The notes under the pieces: generated by a model
The model's input: only the letters and a program-made list of their open reading frames with translations
Told to the model about the DNA's origin: nothing
The model's database searches: none
Shown here: positions 55,222-63,010 of the stretch, piece by piece
How the letters are laid out: each line of letters begins with the position of its first letter
Numbering within the stretch: position 1 is the stretch's first letter
Origin: Chryseobacterium fluminis
GTDB taxonomy: Bacteria > Bacteroidota > Bacteroidia > Flavobacteriales > Weeksellaceae
NCBI RefSeq assembly: GCF_026314945.1
Contig: NZ_CP111121.1
Span: forward strand, 4,836,001-4,900,000
DNA length: 64,000 nucleotides
Reading direction: 5' to 3'
Made by a program: the position numbers and the translations under genes

Positions 55222-56196
55222 ATGAAAAAATTCACCTCTGTAAGTGATGTCGAAAACTTACAGGAAATCATACAAAAAACTTTACAAATTAAAGAAAATC
55301 CTCTTTCGGAAACCGCGAAAGGAAAAGGAAAAACAATCGGACTTGTATTTTTGAATTCAAGCTTGAGAACCCGCTTAAGCAGCCAGATTGCGGCACAGAA
55401 TTTAGGATTAAATGTTTTAACTTTAAATGCCGCTCAGGAAGCCTGGAATCTGGAATTCGCAGACGGAGCCGTGATGAACGGTGATACGGTCGAGCATATT
55501 AAAGATGCTATTGAAGTACTCAATCAATATTGTGACATCATTGCGGTGCGTTGTTTTGCAGGAATGAAAGACAAGGAGGATGATGTTAACGAAAGTATTT
55601 TAAGTCAGTTCGAACAACATGCGAAAGTGCCGGTTATTTCATTGGAATCTGCGACACGTCACCCTTTACAAAGTTTGGCCGACTGCATCACGATTACCGA
55701 AAACTGGCACTTCAACAAACTCAGCGTAAATCGCAAGCCTAAAGTGGTACTTACCTGGGCACCCCACATAAAACCGATTGCTCATGCAGTAGGAAATTCT
55801 TTTGCAGAATGGATGCAGGAAATGGATGTTGAACTGGTCATTGCTAATCCTGAAGGCTATGATTTGGATAAAAAATTTACGAAGGATGTAAAAGTGATTC
55901 ATAATCAGGATGAAGCATTGAAGGATGCAGATTTTATTTACGTAAAAAACTGGTCTTCATTTGATGAGTATGCATCAATGCCTGAAGTGAAAGAAAACTG
56001 GATGCTGACGAATGAAAAGTTAGCCAATACGAATCAGGGAAAAGTGATGCACTGTCTTCCTGTTCGTAGAAATGTAGAATTGAGTGATGAAGTAATGGAC
56101 GGTGAAAATTCAATCATTTACCAACAGGCGAAAAACCGGATTTTTTCGGCTCAGGCGGTTTTTTCTGAAATTCTGGAAGAATTGAATTCTAAATAA
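55222..56196 (+). CDS. argF': N-succinylornithine (or N-acetylornithine) carbamoyltransferase
   Basis: The enzyme carbamoylates acylornithine. The phosphate-binding FLNSSLRTRLS (residues 43-53) replaces the STRT of ordinary transcarbamylases, and HCLPVRRNVELSDEVMD near 275 is typical of the acylornithine class. The residue at position 90 (GDTVEH) is Val. In characterised enzymes of this class a Glu here goes with N-acetylornithine and a Pro (or Val/Ser mutants) with N-succinylornithine, so the succinyl form is inferred. The length is 324 residues. It depends on carAB for carbamoyl phosphate. Confidence 0.93.
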   Translation: MKKFTSVSDVENLQEIIQKTLQIKENPLSETAKGKGKTIGLVFLNSSLRTRLSSQIAAQNLGLNVLTLNAAQEAWNLEFADGAVMNGDTVEHIKDAIEVLNQYCDIIAVRCFAGMKDKEDDVNESILSQFEQHAKVPVISLESATRHPLQSLADCITITENWHFNKLSVNRKPKVVLTWAPHIKPIAHAVGNSFAEWMQEMDVELVIANPEGYDLDKKFTKDVKVIHNQDEALKDADFIYVKNWSSFDEYASMPEVKENWMLTNEKLANTNQGKVMHCLPVRRNVELSDEVMDGENSIIYQQAKNRIFSAQAVFSEILEELNSK

Positions 56197-56199
56197 ATC

Positions 56200-56273
56200 A
56201 AACCTAACGGGTTTCTAAAACCCGTTAGGTTTTCACTCGCAAGCCTTGTCAAGGTTTTAAAGCTTGACAAGGC
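56200..56273. repeat. Double-hairpin element between argF' and argB
   Basis: The first perfect 15-bp stem, AAACCTAACGGGTTT (56200-56214) with AAACCCGTTAGGTTT (56218-56232), is followed by GCCTTGTCAAG (56243-56253) and CTTGACAAGGC (56263-56273). It is unlike the other repeat families here. The first stem could terminate transcription if a T tract were enough; only TTTT follows. Confidence 0.9.
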
Positions 56274-56293
56274 CCTCTAAAAAGAGATTTATA

Positions 56294-57087
56294 ATGAAAG
56301 ACAAATTATACATCATAAAAATCGGCGGAGCATTAATTGATGATGAAGAATTACTGAACGAATTTCTGCAGCAGTTTTCTGAAATTAAGGAAAAGAAAAT
56401 TCTGGTTCACGGAGGGGGGAAGCTGGCAACCACACTGGCTGATAAATTAGGCGTTGAACAGAAAATGATCAACGGAAGAAGAATCACAGATAAAGATACC
56501 CTGGATATTGTGGCCATGGTATACGCGGGAGGAATTAATAAAAATATTGTAGCCAAGCTTCAGCAGAAAAAATGCAAAGCCATAGGTTTTTCCGGTGCCG
56601 ATGCCAATTTAATTAAAGCCAAAAAAGAGAACACGCCGAGATCGATTTCGGATTTGTAGGAGATATTGAGAAAAAAAGTGTGAACAGGAAGCTGATTTCA
56701 AAATTAATTAAGCTTGAACTGGTTCCTGTATTTTCAGCCATTACCCACGACAAAAAAGGAAATCTTTTCAATACCAATGCAGATACGATTGCCTCGGTTA
56801 TTGCTCAGGCGCTGTCGTCGAAATATGATGTTGAATTGTTGTACTGTTTTGATAAAGAAGGCGTTCTGGAAGATGTAGATAATCCTGAATCGGTGATCAG
56901 GACTATTTCTGAAGAGGAGTTTTCAGCATTGAAAAATGAGGGAAGGCTGCATAAAGGAATTCTGCCTAAACTTGAAAATGCTCTTGGAGCCATTAAAAAT
57001 AATGTAAATAAGGTATTCTTAATAAAAGAAACCGAACTTAAAAACCATATCGAAAACCATCATGCAGGAACTGAGATCTGTTTATAG
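56294..57087 (+). pseudogene. argB: Acetylglutamate (N-acylglutamate) kinase, frameshifted
   Basis: ArgB phosphorylates N-acylglutamate. From ATG at 56294 (MKDKLYIIKIGGALIDDEEL) the frame shows the ATP-binding KIGGALI and VHGGGKLA, but stops at 56659 after KAKKENTPRSISDL. Adding one A to the run of six at 56621-56626 gives KAKKREHAEIDFGFVGDIEK and restores a continuous frame to 57087 with NTNADTIASVIAQAL. The protein would be about 265 residues. As read the gene is broken. All other steps of the pathway are intact, so an assembly error is plausible. The end overlaps argE by 26 bases. Confidence 0.9.
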
Positions 57088-58150
57088 TAAAGAAGAATTA
57101 GTGGAGAATGCAGTGGAATTGCTGAAGAAACTGATTGAAATTCCGTCATTCAGCAAAGATGAATTCAATACATCTGTTGAGATTGAAAATTTTTTCAGAA
57201 ATCATCAGATTCCGACCAAGCGTTTTAAAAATAACATCTGGGCGGTCAATAAAAACTTTGATGTTTTCAAACCTTCTATTTTGCTGAATACACATCATGA
57301 CACCGTAAAACCGAACAAAGCATATACATTGGATCCGTTTTTACCAATCGAAAAAGACGGAAAATTGTTCGGATTGGGGAGTAACGACGCCGGTGCATCC
57401 CTGGTTTCGATGGCTCAGGTATTTTTACATTTTTATGCTCAGGAAGATTTAAAATATAATATCGTAATTGCTTTAACCGCTGAGGAGGAGATTTCAGGGT
57501 TTGATGGGATCGAAGCTTTATTTCCGCAGCTACCCAATGTGGAGCTCGCTATTGTAGGAGAACCGACGCAGATGAATCTGGCGATCGCGGAGAAAGGACT
57601 TTTGGTTATCGATGGAGAAATGAAAGGAACTCCTTCTCATGCCGCTCATCCTAATGACGATAACTCGATTGTGAAATGTATGGAAGATCTGCAGCAGATT
57701 TTAAACTTCAAATTTCCAAAAGTTTCAGACTATTTAGGTGAAGTTAAAGTTACACTTTCGGGAATTCATGCCGGAGTTCAGCACAATGTCGTTCCGGAAT
57801 CCTGTGCTTTTACCTTAGATGTTAGGGTGACGGACGAATATTCAAACAAAGAGGTGTTCGAAATCATCCAATCGCAGATGAAATCAACTTTAACGGCCAG
57901 GTCTTTCAGGCTGAATTCTTCAAAAATTGAAACAGACCATCCGTTTGTGCAGGCAGGTCTGGAAATTGGAAGGACCACTTACGGTTCTCCCACATCATCC
58001 GATCAGGCCATTATTCCATGTACATCTGTCAAAATCGGTCCCGGAGACAGCAGGCGCTCGCACACGGCGGATGAATTTGTTTTCATCGAAGAAATTGCGG
58101 AAGGAATTGAGATTTACATCAAGATTTTAGAGAAAGTTTTATGGGCTTGA
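57062..58150 (+). CDS. argE: M20 peptidase: N-acylcitrulline/acylornithine deacylase
   Basis: This M20 metallopeptidase removes the acyl group late in arginine synthesis; in the argF' type of pathway the substrate is N-acylcitrulline. Zinc ligands are visible in LNTHHDTVKP (near 78), NDAGAS (near 107) and TAEEEISGFDG (near 141, with the catalytic Glu). GEPTQMNLAIAEKGLL leads into the dimerisation domain. The length is 362 residues. It starts 26 bases inside argB, so the two are translationally linked. Confidence 0.92.
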   Translation: MQELRSVYSKEELVENAVELLKKLIEIPSFSKDEFNTSVEIENFFRNHQIPTKRFKNNIWAVNKNFDVFKPSILLNTHHDTVKPNKAYTLDPFLPIEKDGKLFGLGSNDAGASLVSMAQVFLHFYAQEDLKYNIVIALTAEEEISGFDGIEALFPQLPNVELAIVGEPTQMNLAIAEKGLLVIDGEMKGTPSHAAHPNDDNSIVKCMEDLQQILNFKFPKVSDYLGEVKVTLSGIHAGVQHNVVPESCAFTLDVRVTDEYSNKEVFEIIQSQMKSTLTARSFRLNSSKIETDHPFVQAGLEIGRTTYGSPTSSDQAIIPCTSVKIGPGDSRRSHTADEFVFIEEIAEGIEIYIKILEKVLWA

Positions 58151-58204
58151 AGTAGGGAGATGGATGATGGAAGTTGATAAAGCGTAAAAATATCGACCTA
58201 GAAA

Positions 58205-58420
58205 AATGGAGCGTTAAGAAAAATATTTTATGAACGTTAAGAAAATCCCACTGTTTGAGTGCGACACAAATTTGGAATCGATGAACCAACGTTCAATTCG
58301 CACGGGTTTTGGGATTTTTAGAGAATAAAAATATTTTTTAGCGGAATTTTCCAGTCTTGAACTTTTGTTTCTTTTGTTTGACTACGTCGAATCTTTGATT
58401 TCAAGACAAAAGAAAATTTT
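58205..58420. repeat. Long dispersed repeat, copy 2 (argE-argH gap)
   Basis: The 3' part 58345-58418 is nearly identical to the copy after argC (CAGTCTTGAACTTTTG, GACTACGTCGAATCTTTG). The 5' part includes GCGTTAAGAAAAAT and TGTTTGAGTGCGA and an inverted CGCAC/GTGCG pair. No gene is seen in the 289-base gap between argE and argH. Confidence 0.88.
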
Positions 58421-58438
58421 AAACAAAAAAAGAATTTT

Positions 58439-59743
58439 ATGAAAAAAATATGGCAAAAAGACGATAATGCCACCAATATATTAGTTAATAAGTTTACGGT
58501 AGGTAAAGATCTTGACTTTGATGAGCGTTTAGCAGAATATGATGTTAAAGGCTCGATAGCCCACTGTATCATGTTGGCAGAAGTAGGAATTATTTCAGGT
58601 GAAGAATCAAAGCAGATGGTATCTGTTTTGGAAGAAATCCTTAAAGATATCGCAAACGGAACTTTTACAATTGATAAAAGTGCGGAAGATATTCATTCAC
58701 AGGTTGAATCGATCCTGATTGAAAAATTAGGTGATACAGGAAAAAAAATCCATACCGCCCGTTCCAGAAATGATCAGGTTTTACTGGATATTAAACTGTA
58801 TCTGGTCGATGAAATCCGTGAAATTACAGCCTTGACCGATGAATTTTTTCAGATATTAATCGATTTGGCAGAACAGCATAAAGATGTTTTGCTCCCGGGA
58901 TACACCCATTTGCAGATCGCCATGCCATCCTCTTTCGGATTGTGGTTTGGAGCTTATGCCGAAGCTTTGCTGGATGATGTTGAAATGCTTTTCTCGGTGA
59001 AGAATATCATCAATAAGAATCCTCTGGGTTCGGCGGCGGGGTACGGTTCATCTTTCCCGATTGACCGGGAGAGTACAACATATAAACTGGGCTTTCAGTC
59101 GATGAATTATAATTCAGTGTATGCTCAGATGACGCGTGGAAAGTCGGAGAAAATGCTGGCGATGGCGATGGCTACACTGGCGGGAACATTGGGGAAATTT
59201 GCCTATGATGTCTGCCTGTATTTAAGTCAGAACTTTGATTTTATCAGCTTTCCCAAAGAGTTTACGACAGGAAGCAGCATTATGCCTCATAAGAAAAACC
59301 CTGATATTTTTGAATTGGTTCGTGCCCGGTGCAACAGAATTCAGTCGTTACCGAATGAGTTTATTTTGCTGACGAATAATCTACCGTCAGGATATCACCG
59401 CGATATGCAGCTGACGAAAGAAATTCTTTTCCCGGCCATCGATTCATTGAAGGAGTGTCTGGAGATATTAAATTATACTTTGCCGAATATTCAGGTGAAA
59501 GACGGGATTTTGGAGAATGAAAAGTATCAATATCTTTTCAGCGTAGAGAAAATCAATGAAGAAGTAAAGAACGGAAGTTCATTCCGTGATGCTTATGTAA
59601 AAGTAGGGCAGGAGATTGAAAATGATGAGTTTCATTTTGAAGTAGATAACCTCAATCATACCCATCAGGGAAGCATAGGAAATCTTTGTCTGGATAAGAT
59701 AGAATATCAGTTTAATAAACTGAAAAATAAATTATTGGGTTGA
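58439..59743 (+). CDS. argH: Argininosuccinate lyase
   Basis: ArgH splits argininosuccinate into arginine and fumarate. The superfamily signature GSSIMPHKKNPD with the catalytic Ser lies near residue 277. HTARSRNDQVLLD near 102 and GYTHLQIAMP near 155 hold substrate-binding and catalytic residues. The length of 434 residues is a little shorter than the 460 of E. coli, as usual in Bacteroidota. It is the last arginine gene, preceded by a repeat. Confidence 0.96.
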   Translation: MKKIWQKDDNATNILVNKFTVGKDLDFDERLAEYDVKGSIAHCIMLAEVGIISGEESKQMVSVLEEILKDIANGTFTIDKSAEDIHSQVESILIEKLGDTGKKIHTARSRNDQVLLDIKLYLVDEIREITALTDEFFQILIDLAEQHKDVLLPGYTHLQIAMPSSFGLWFGAYAEALLDDVEMLFSVKNIINKNPLGSAAGYGSSFPIDRESTTYKLGFQSMNYNSVYAQMTRGKSEKMLAMAMATLAGTLGKFAYDVCLYLSQNFDFISFPKEFTTGSSIMPHKKNPDIFELVRARCNRIQSLPNEFILLTNNLPSGYHRDMQLTKEILFPAIDSLKECLEILNYTLPNIQVKDGILENEKYQYLFSVEKINEEVKNGSSFRDAYVKVGQEIENDEFHFEVDNLNHTHQGSIGNLCLDKIEYQFNKLKNKLLG

Positions 59744-59770
59744 TTTTAAACAGGAATTGTTTAGAATTAA

Positions 59771-59861
59771 TAGTGCTCCGACATCACCCAGCATGGCAAC
59801 GCCACAAATGAATCACTCATAAAACAGTTGTATCAGAGAAGTCATGCTGAGCTTGTCGAAG
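59771..59861. repeat. Probable degraded dispersed repeat after argH
   Basis: The stretch contains CAGCATGGCAACGCC and GTCATGCTGAGCTTGTCGAA, the latter a sequence often found as an intergenic repeat in Bacteroidota. ATGGCAACGCC is the reverse complement of GGCGTTGCCAT at 41911-41921, so the two intergenic elements share material. Confidence 0.55.
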
Positions 59862-59899
59862 TGTATTTAATGAACGAAAGATTTAGATTACAGTAACAG

Positions 59900-60361
59900 T
59901 TAACCTAAATCAATTTTAAATTTAGTAGATTTTTTAACCTCATGAAGCACGATAGAACTGTGATATTGCCCGATATTGGGAATATTTGATATGATGTTTA
60001 CCGCAAATTCGTTATAAGAGTTGATGTCTTTGGCAATGATCTTCAACATATAGTCATATTCACCGGAAAGACTGATGATTTCCTGAACTTCATCATATTT
60101 TCCGATATTTTTTTCGAAAGTTTCCAATACTTTCTGAGATTGTTCTTTCAAACGGACGTTGCAGTATACGACAATATTCAAACCCAGTTTTTCACGGTTT
60201 AAGAGCCCTACATATTTCTCAATTATTCCCTGTTTCTCCAGTTGTTTGATACGTTCATAGGTCGGAGTAAAGGTAAGGCCGATCTTTTCTGAAATTTCTT
60301 TCACCGAATAAGTAGAGTCTTCCTGAATAATACTGAGAATCATTTTGTCTTTTAAATCCAT
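59900..60361 (-). CDS. Lrp/AsnC-family transcriptional regulator
   Basis: This 153-residue protein has an N-terminal winged helix-turn-helix (STYSVKEISEKIGLTFTPTY with RIKQLEKQGIIEKYVG) and a C-terminal RAM ligand domain (YCNVRLKEQS; SGEYDYMLKIIAKD). The family senses amino acids and controls their metabolism. It lies between argH and the pyrB leader, divergent from pyrB, and may control the arginine or pyrimidine genes (inference from position only). Confidence 0.93.
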   Translation of the reverse strand: MDLKDKMILSIIQEDSTYSVKEISEKIGLTFTPTYERIKQLEKQGIIEKYVGLLNREKLGLNIVVYCNVRLKEQSQKVLETFEKNIGKYDEVQEIISLSGEYDYMLKIIAKDINSYNEFAVNIISNIPNIGQYHSSIVLHEVKKSTKFKIDLG

Positions 60362-60448
60362 ACAATAAAGTTGAGTTTTAACAAAAATAGTATTTTAAAA
60401 ATGAAAATAAGGACAGATAAAGTTTTTTAATTTATTTGAAATTTTGGT

Positions 60449-60479
60449 TTTGGCGTTTTGTGAAATTTTTGTATCTTTG
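60449..60479 (+). promoter_or_regulatory. Promoter of the pyrB-carAB operon
   Basis: TTTG at 60449-60452 and TATCTTTG at 60472-60479 are 19 bases apart, an excellent match to the Bacteroidota -33/-7 consensus. The leader ORF starts 6 bases after the -7 element. Confidence 0.75.
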
Positions 60480-60485
60480 CACCTA

Positions 60486-60554
60486 ATGAATAACACAGTA
60501 TTTATATCATTAGAATTACCGGGCGTAGACGCCCTTTACGATATTTATTTATAG
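60486..60554 (+). CDS. Putative leader peptide of pyrB
   Basis: ATG at 60486 opens a 22-codon frame (starts MNNTVFISLELPGV, ends ALYDIYL) that stops 1 base before a terminator hairpin. A GGGCG-TAGA-CGCCC hairpin (60521-60534) lies inside it. The codons before the stop are U-rich (TTTACGATATTTATTTATAG), as in enterobacterial pyrBI leaders where UTP shortage slows polymerase. Expression is not proven. Confidence 0.5.
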   Translation: MNNTVFISLELPGVDALYDIYL

Positions 60555-60555
60555 T

Positions 60556-60584
60556 AAGCGAAGATATTTTCTTCGCTTTTTTTT
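60556..60584 (+). terminator. Attenuator-like terminator upstream of pyrB
   Basis: AAGCGAAGA and TCTTCGCTT form a 9-bp perfect stem with a 5-base loop, followed by eight T. It stands between the leader ORF and the pyrB ATG at 60604, where a full terminator makes sense only if it is conditional. Confidence 0.8.
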
Positions 60585-60603
60585 GTAAAAAATTTAAAAT
60601 AGT

Positions 60604-61494
60604 ATGTTTACGATTACAGAACTAAGTACCGAAAGAATCAACAGTATAGTAACAGAAGCACTGGCTTTTGCAAACGGAAAAACTGCCAGAATTGAAGGAG
60701 ATGTTTTTTGCTCAAACCTTTTTTTCGAAGACAGTACGAGAACAAAAACAAGTTTTGATATTGCTGAAAGAAAATTGGGATTACAGGTGGTTCCTTTTGA
60801 TGCCTCTCACAGTTCTGTAAATAAAGGAGAAAGTCTGTATGACACCGTAAAAACCATTGAAAGTTTGGGGGTGAACCTTGTCGTAATAAGAGATAAAAAA
60901 GACCGGTATTTTGACGAATTAAAAAATATAAAGATTCCTGTCATTAACGGGGGAGACGGTACCGGAAACCATCCTTCCCAATGTATGCTGGATCTGATGA
61001 CGATTTATCAGGAATTCGGGAAATTCGAAGGATTGAAAGTGGGAATTGTGGGAGATGTAAAACACAGCCGTGTAGCCAATTCCAATGCGGAAGCTTTAAG
61101 AAGATTAGGCGCAAAAGTCTACTTCTCTGGACCGGAACAGTGGTTTGATGAAGGTGCTCTGATCAACGGAACCTACCTTTCAGTAGATGAAATGATAAAA
61201 GATGTTGATGTTTTAATGTTATTGCGGATTCAGCATGAAAGACACGATGCACAGATCAGTTTTTCAGCTTCAGATTACCATAGAAAATACGGACTGACAA
61301 AAGATAGGGAGAAAGCAATGAAAAAAGAGGCTATCATCATGCATCCGGCACCCATCAACAGGGGAGTGGAGATTGATACAGACCTTGTAGAATGCGAACG
61401 CTCCAGAGTCTTCAAGCAAATGCAGAATGGCGTTTTCGCAAGAATGGCAATTCTGAAAGAAGCCCTGGAAAAAGAAGGGTATACTTTTAAGTAA
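60604..61494 (+). CDS. pyrB: Aspartate carbamoyltransferase catalytic subunit
   Basis: PyrB makes carbamoyl aspartate, the committed pyrimidine step. The carbamoyl-phosphate loop [13 protein letters not shown] (near residue 40-52) and [11 protein letters not shown] near 255 are standard. The length is 296 residues. No pyrI regulatory subunit follows; carA comes next after 98 bases. It is preceded by a promoter, leader ORF and terminator, so it is probably attenuated. Confidence 0.96.
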   Translation: MFTITELSTERINSIVTEALAFANGKTARIEGDVFCSNLFFEDSTRTKTSFDIAERKLGLQVVPFDASHSSVNKGESLYDTVKTIESLGVNLVVIRDKKDRYFDELKNIKIPVINGGDGTGNHPSQCMLDLMTIYQEFGKFEGLKVGIVGDVKHSRVANSNAEALRRLGAKVYFSGPEQWFDEGALINGTYLSVDEMIKDVDVLMLLRIQHERHDAQISFSASDYHRKYGLTKDREKAMKKEAIIMHPAPINRGVEIDTDLVECERSRVFKQMQNGVFARMAILKEALEKEGYTFK

Positions 61495-61592
61495 TTGTAA
61501 AAACGTAAAATGTAAAAGTATTCATGAATACATAAATACGTGAATACATTGTACAAATAAATAGAAAATAAAAAGAAAATCTAAATAAAAAA

Positions 61593-62678
61593 ATGAAGAA
61601 AAAATTAATACTGGAGTCCGGTGAAGTGTTTCATGGAGAAGGTTTCGGAGCAGAGTTGGAAACTGCAGGAGAAGTGGTTTTCAATACCGGAATGACAGGG
61701 TATCAGGAATTGATCTCTGACCCGTCTTATTGCGGGCAGATCGTTTGTATGACCTATCCGCTTATCGGAAACTATGGGATTAATAGAGATGATTATGAGA
61801 GTATTGAGCCGGCTATCAAAGGTCTTATCGTCAAAGAACTTTGTGATCTGCCGTCAAATTTCCGTACTCAGATTACTTTAGATGAATTATTTAAAAAGAA
61901 AAACCTTTCAGGAATCTCAGGAATCGATACAAGAAGACTGACAAGAATTCTTCGTAATTCGGGAGTGGTGAAGGGAAAAATTGTAAACGCGGATACTGAG
62001 GATCAGACGATCATTGCAGAACTGAAATCTACAACGTTTTCAACCAATCAGGTTGAACAGGTTTCCACAAAAACACCGTATGCAAATCCCGGAAGAGGGT
62101 TCAAAGTCGTGTTGGTAGATTTCGGTTCCAAGTTAGGAATTATCAGAGAATTATCTCAGAGAAACTGTGATATCATCGTGGTTTCGAATGATACGACAGC
62201 AGAAGAAATCCTGTTGATGAATCCGGATGGAATCATGTTGTCCAACGGTCCCGGTGATCCGGAAGATAATCCAATGGCTTTGGAAATGATCCGCGGATTA
62301 TTGGGAAAAGTGCCCATCTTCGGAATCTGTCTGGGACATCAGCTGATCGGCTTGGCCTGCGGGGCCAAAACATTCAAGCTGAAATTCGGGCACCGCGGAG
62401 GAAATCACCCTGTTTTGGATCTGGAGAAAAACAAAGTAGCCATCACTTCTCAGAATCACGGGTATGCCGTAGATCAGGAAAGTTTAAGAGACACAGATTT
62501 AATTGAAACTCATATTGCGCTGAATGACAGAACCAATGAAGGTCTGAAGCACAAAATTCACCCATGTTTCTCTGTTCAGTATCACCCGGAAGCAAGTCCC
62601 GGCCCTGAAGATGCAAACTATCTATTCGATGATTTTATCCACATGATGGAGGACTTTAAGAATAAGAAGAATCAATAA
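61593..62678 (+). CDS. carA: Carbamoyl-phosphate synthase small (glutaminase) subunit
   Basis: CarA hydrolyses glutamine and passes ammonia to CarB. The class I amidotransferase nucleophile Cys lies in IFGICLGHQLIGL near residue 245, and QYHPEASPGPEDANYLFDDF near 330 carries the His-Glu pair. The N-terminal NTGMTGYQELISDPSY is the typical interaction domain. The length is 361 residues. It is separated from carB by 332 bases containing a truncated gene and repeats. Confidence 0.97.
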   Translation: MKKKLILESGEVFHGEGFGAELETAGEVVFNTGMTGYQELISDPSYCGQIVCMTYPLIGNYGINRDDYESIEPAIKGLIVKELCDLPSNFRTQITLDELFKKKNLSGISGIDTRRLTRILRNSGVVKGKIVNADTEDQTIIAELKSTTFSTNQVEQVSTKTPYANPGRGFKVVLVDFGSKLGIIRELSQRNCDIIVVSNDTTAEEILLMNPDGIMLSNGPGDPEDNPMALEMIRGLLGKVPIFGICLGHQLIGLACGAKTFKLKFGHRGGNHPVLDLEKNKVAITSQNHGYAVDQESLRDTDLIETHIALNDRTNEGLKHKIHPCFSVQYHPEASPGPEDANYLFDDFIHMMEDFKNKKNQ

Positions 62679-62720
62679 GAAAGATTTCAGACATTAGACA
62701 TCAGATAAAAGACTATTACA

Positions 62721-62870
62721 TGCATCATTTTGAGAAATTAATTTTTTGGCAGAAATCTATAGAACTTGCAAAAGAAGTTTATATCATTTGTGCTGATTTA
62801 CCGAAAGATGAAAAATTTGGTTTGATTTCTCAGATTATAATATTCAACCCATTTCATAGGTTGTCGTAAT
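62721..62870 (+). pseudogene. Truncated four-helix-bundle (23S rRNA intervening-sequence type) protein
   Basis: ATG at 62721 begins HHFEKLIFWQKSIELAKEVY and continues to KFGLISQI, the N-terminal third of the four-helix-bundle family often seen as a small gene in Bacteroidota. From about 62843 the sequence changes to repeat DNA and the frame ends after IIIFNPFHRLS at 62870. The rest of the gene is missing. The repeat insertion probably removed it. Confidence 0.75.
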
Positions 62871-62992
62871 GATTTAATTATCCAATCCATAGGTCTTACC
62901 TAAGGTTATTAGGATTCAGCCACTTGGTGGCGAGGTAGACAAACAGAACCATGAAATGGTTCAACAATAATAGCCACGGATGAAATCCATGG
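62845..62992. repeat. Head-to-head pair of two-hairpin repeats before carB
   Basis: Minus-oriented unit: CAACCCATTTCATAGGTTG (62845-62863), CCATAGGTCTTACCTAAGG (62887-62905) and GCCACTTGGTGGC (62919-62931). Plus-oriented unit: GAACCATGAAATGGTTC (62946-62962) and CCACGGATGAAATCCATGG (62974-62992). The stems have diverged from those at 52216 but the build and AATAATAG spacer are the same, with compensating changes in both arms. Confidence 0.88.
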
Positions 62993-63010
62993 AACAATAA
63001 AAAGAAAAAA

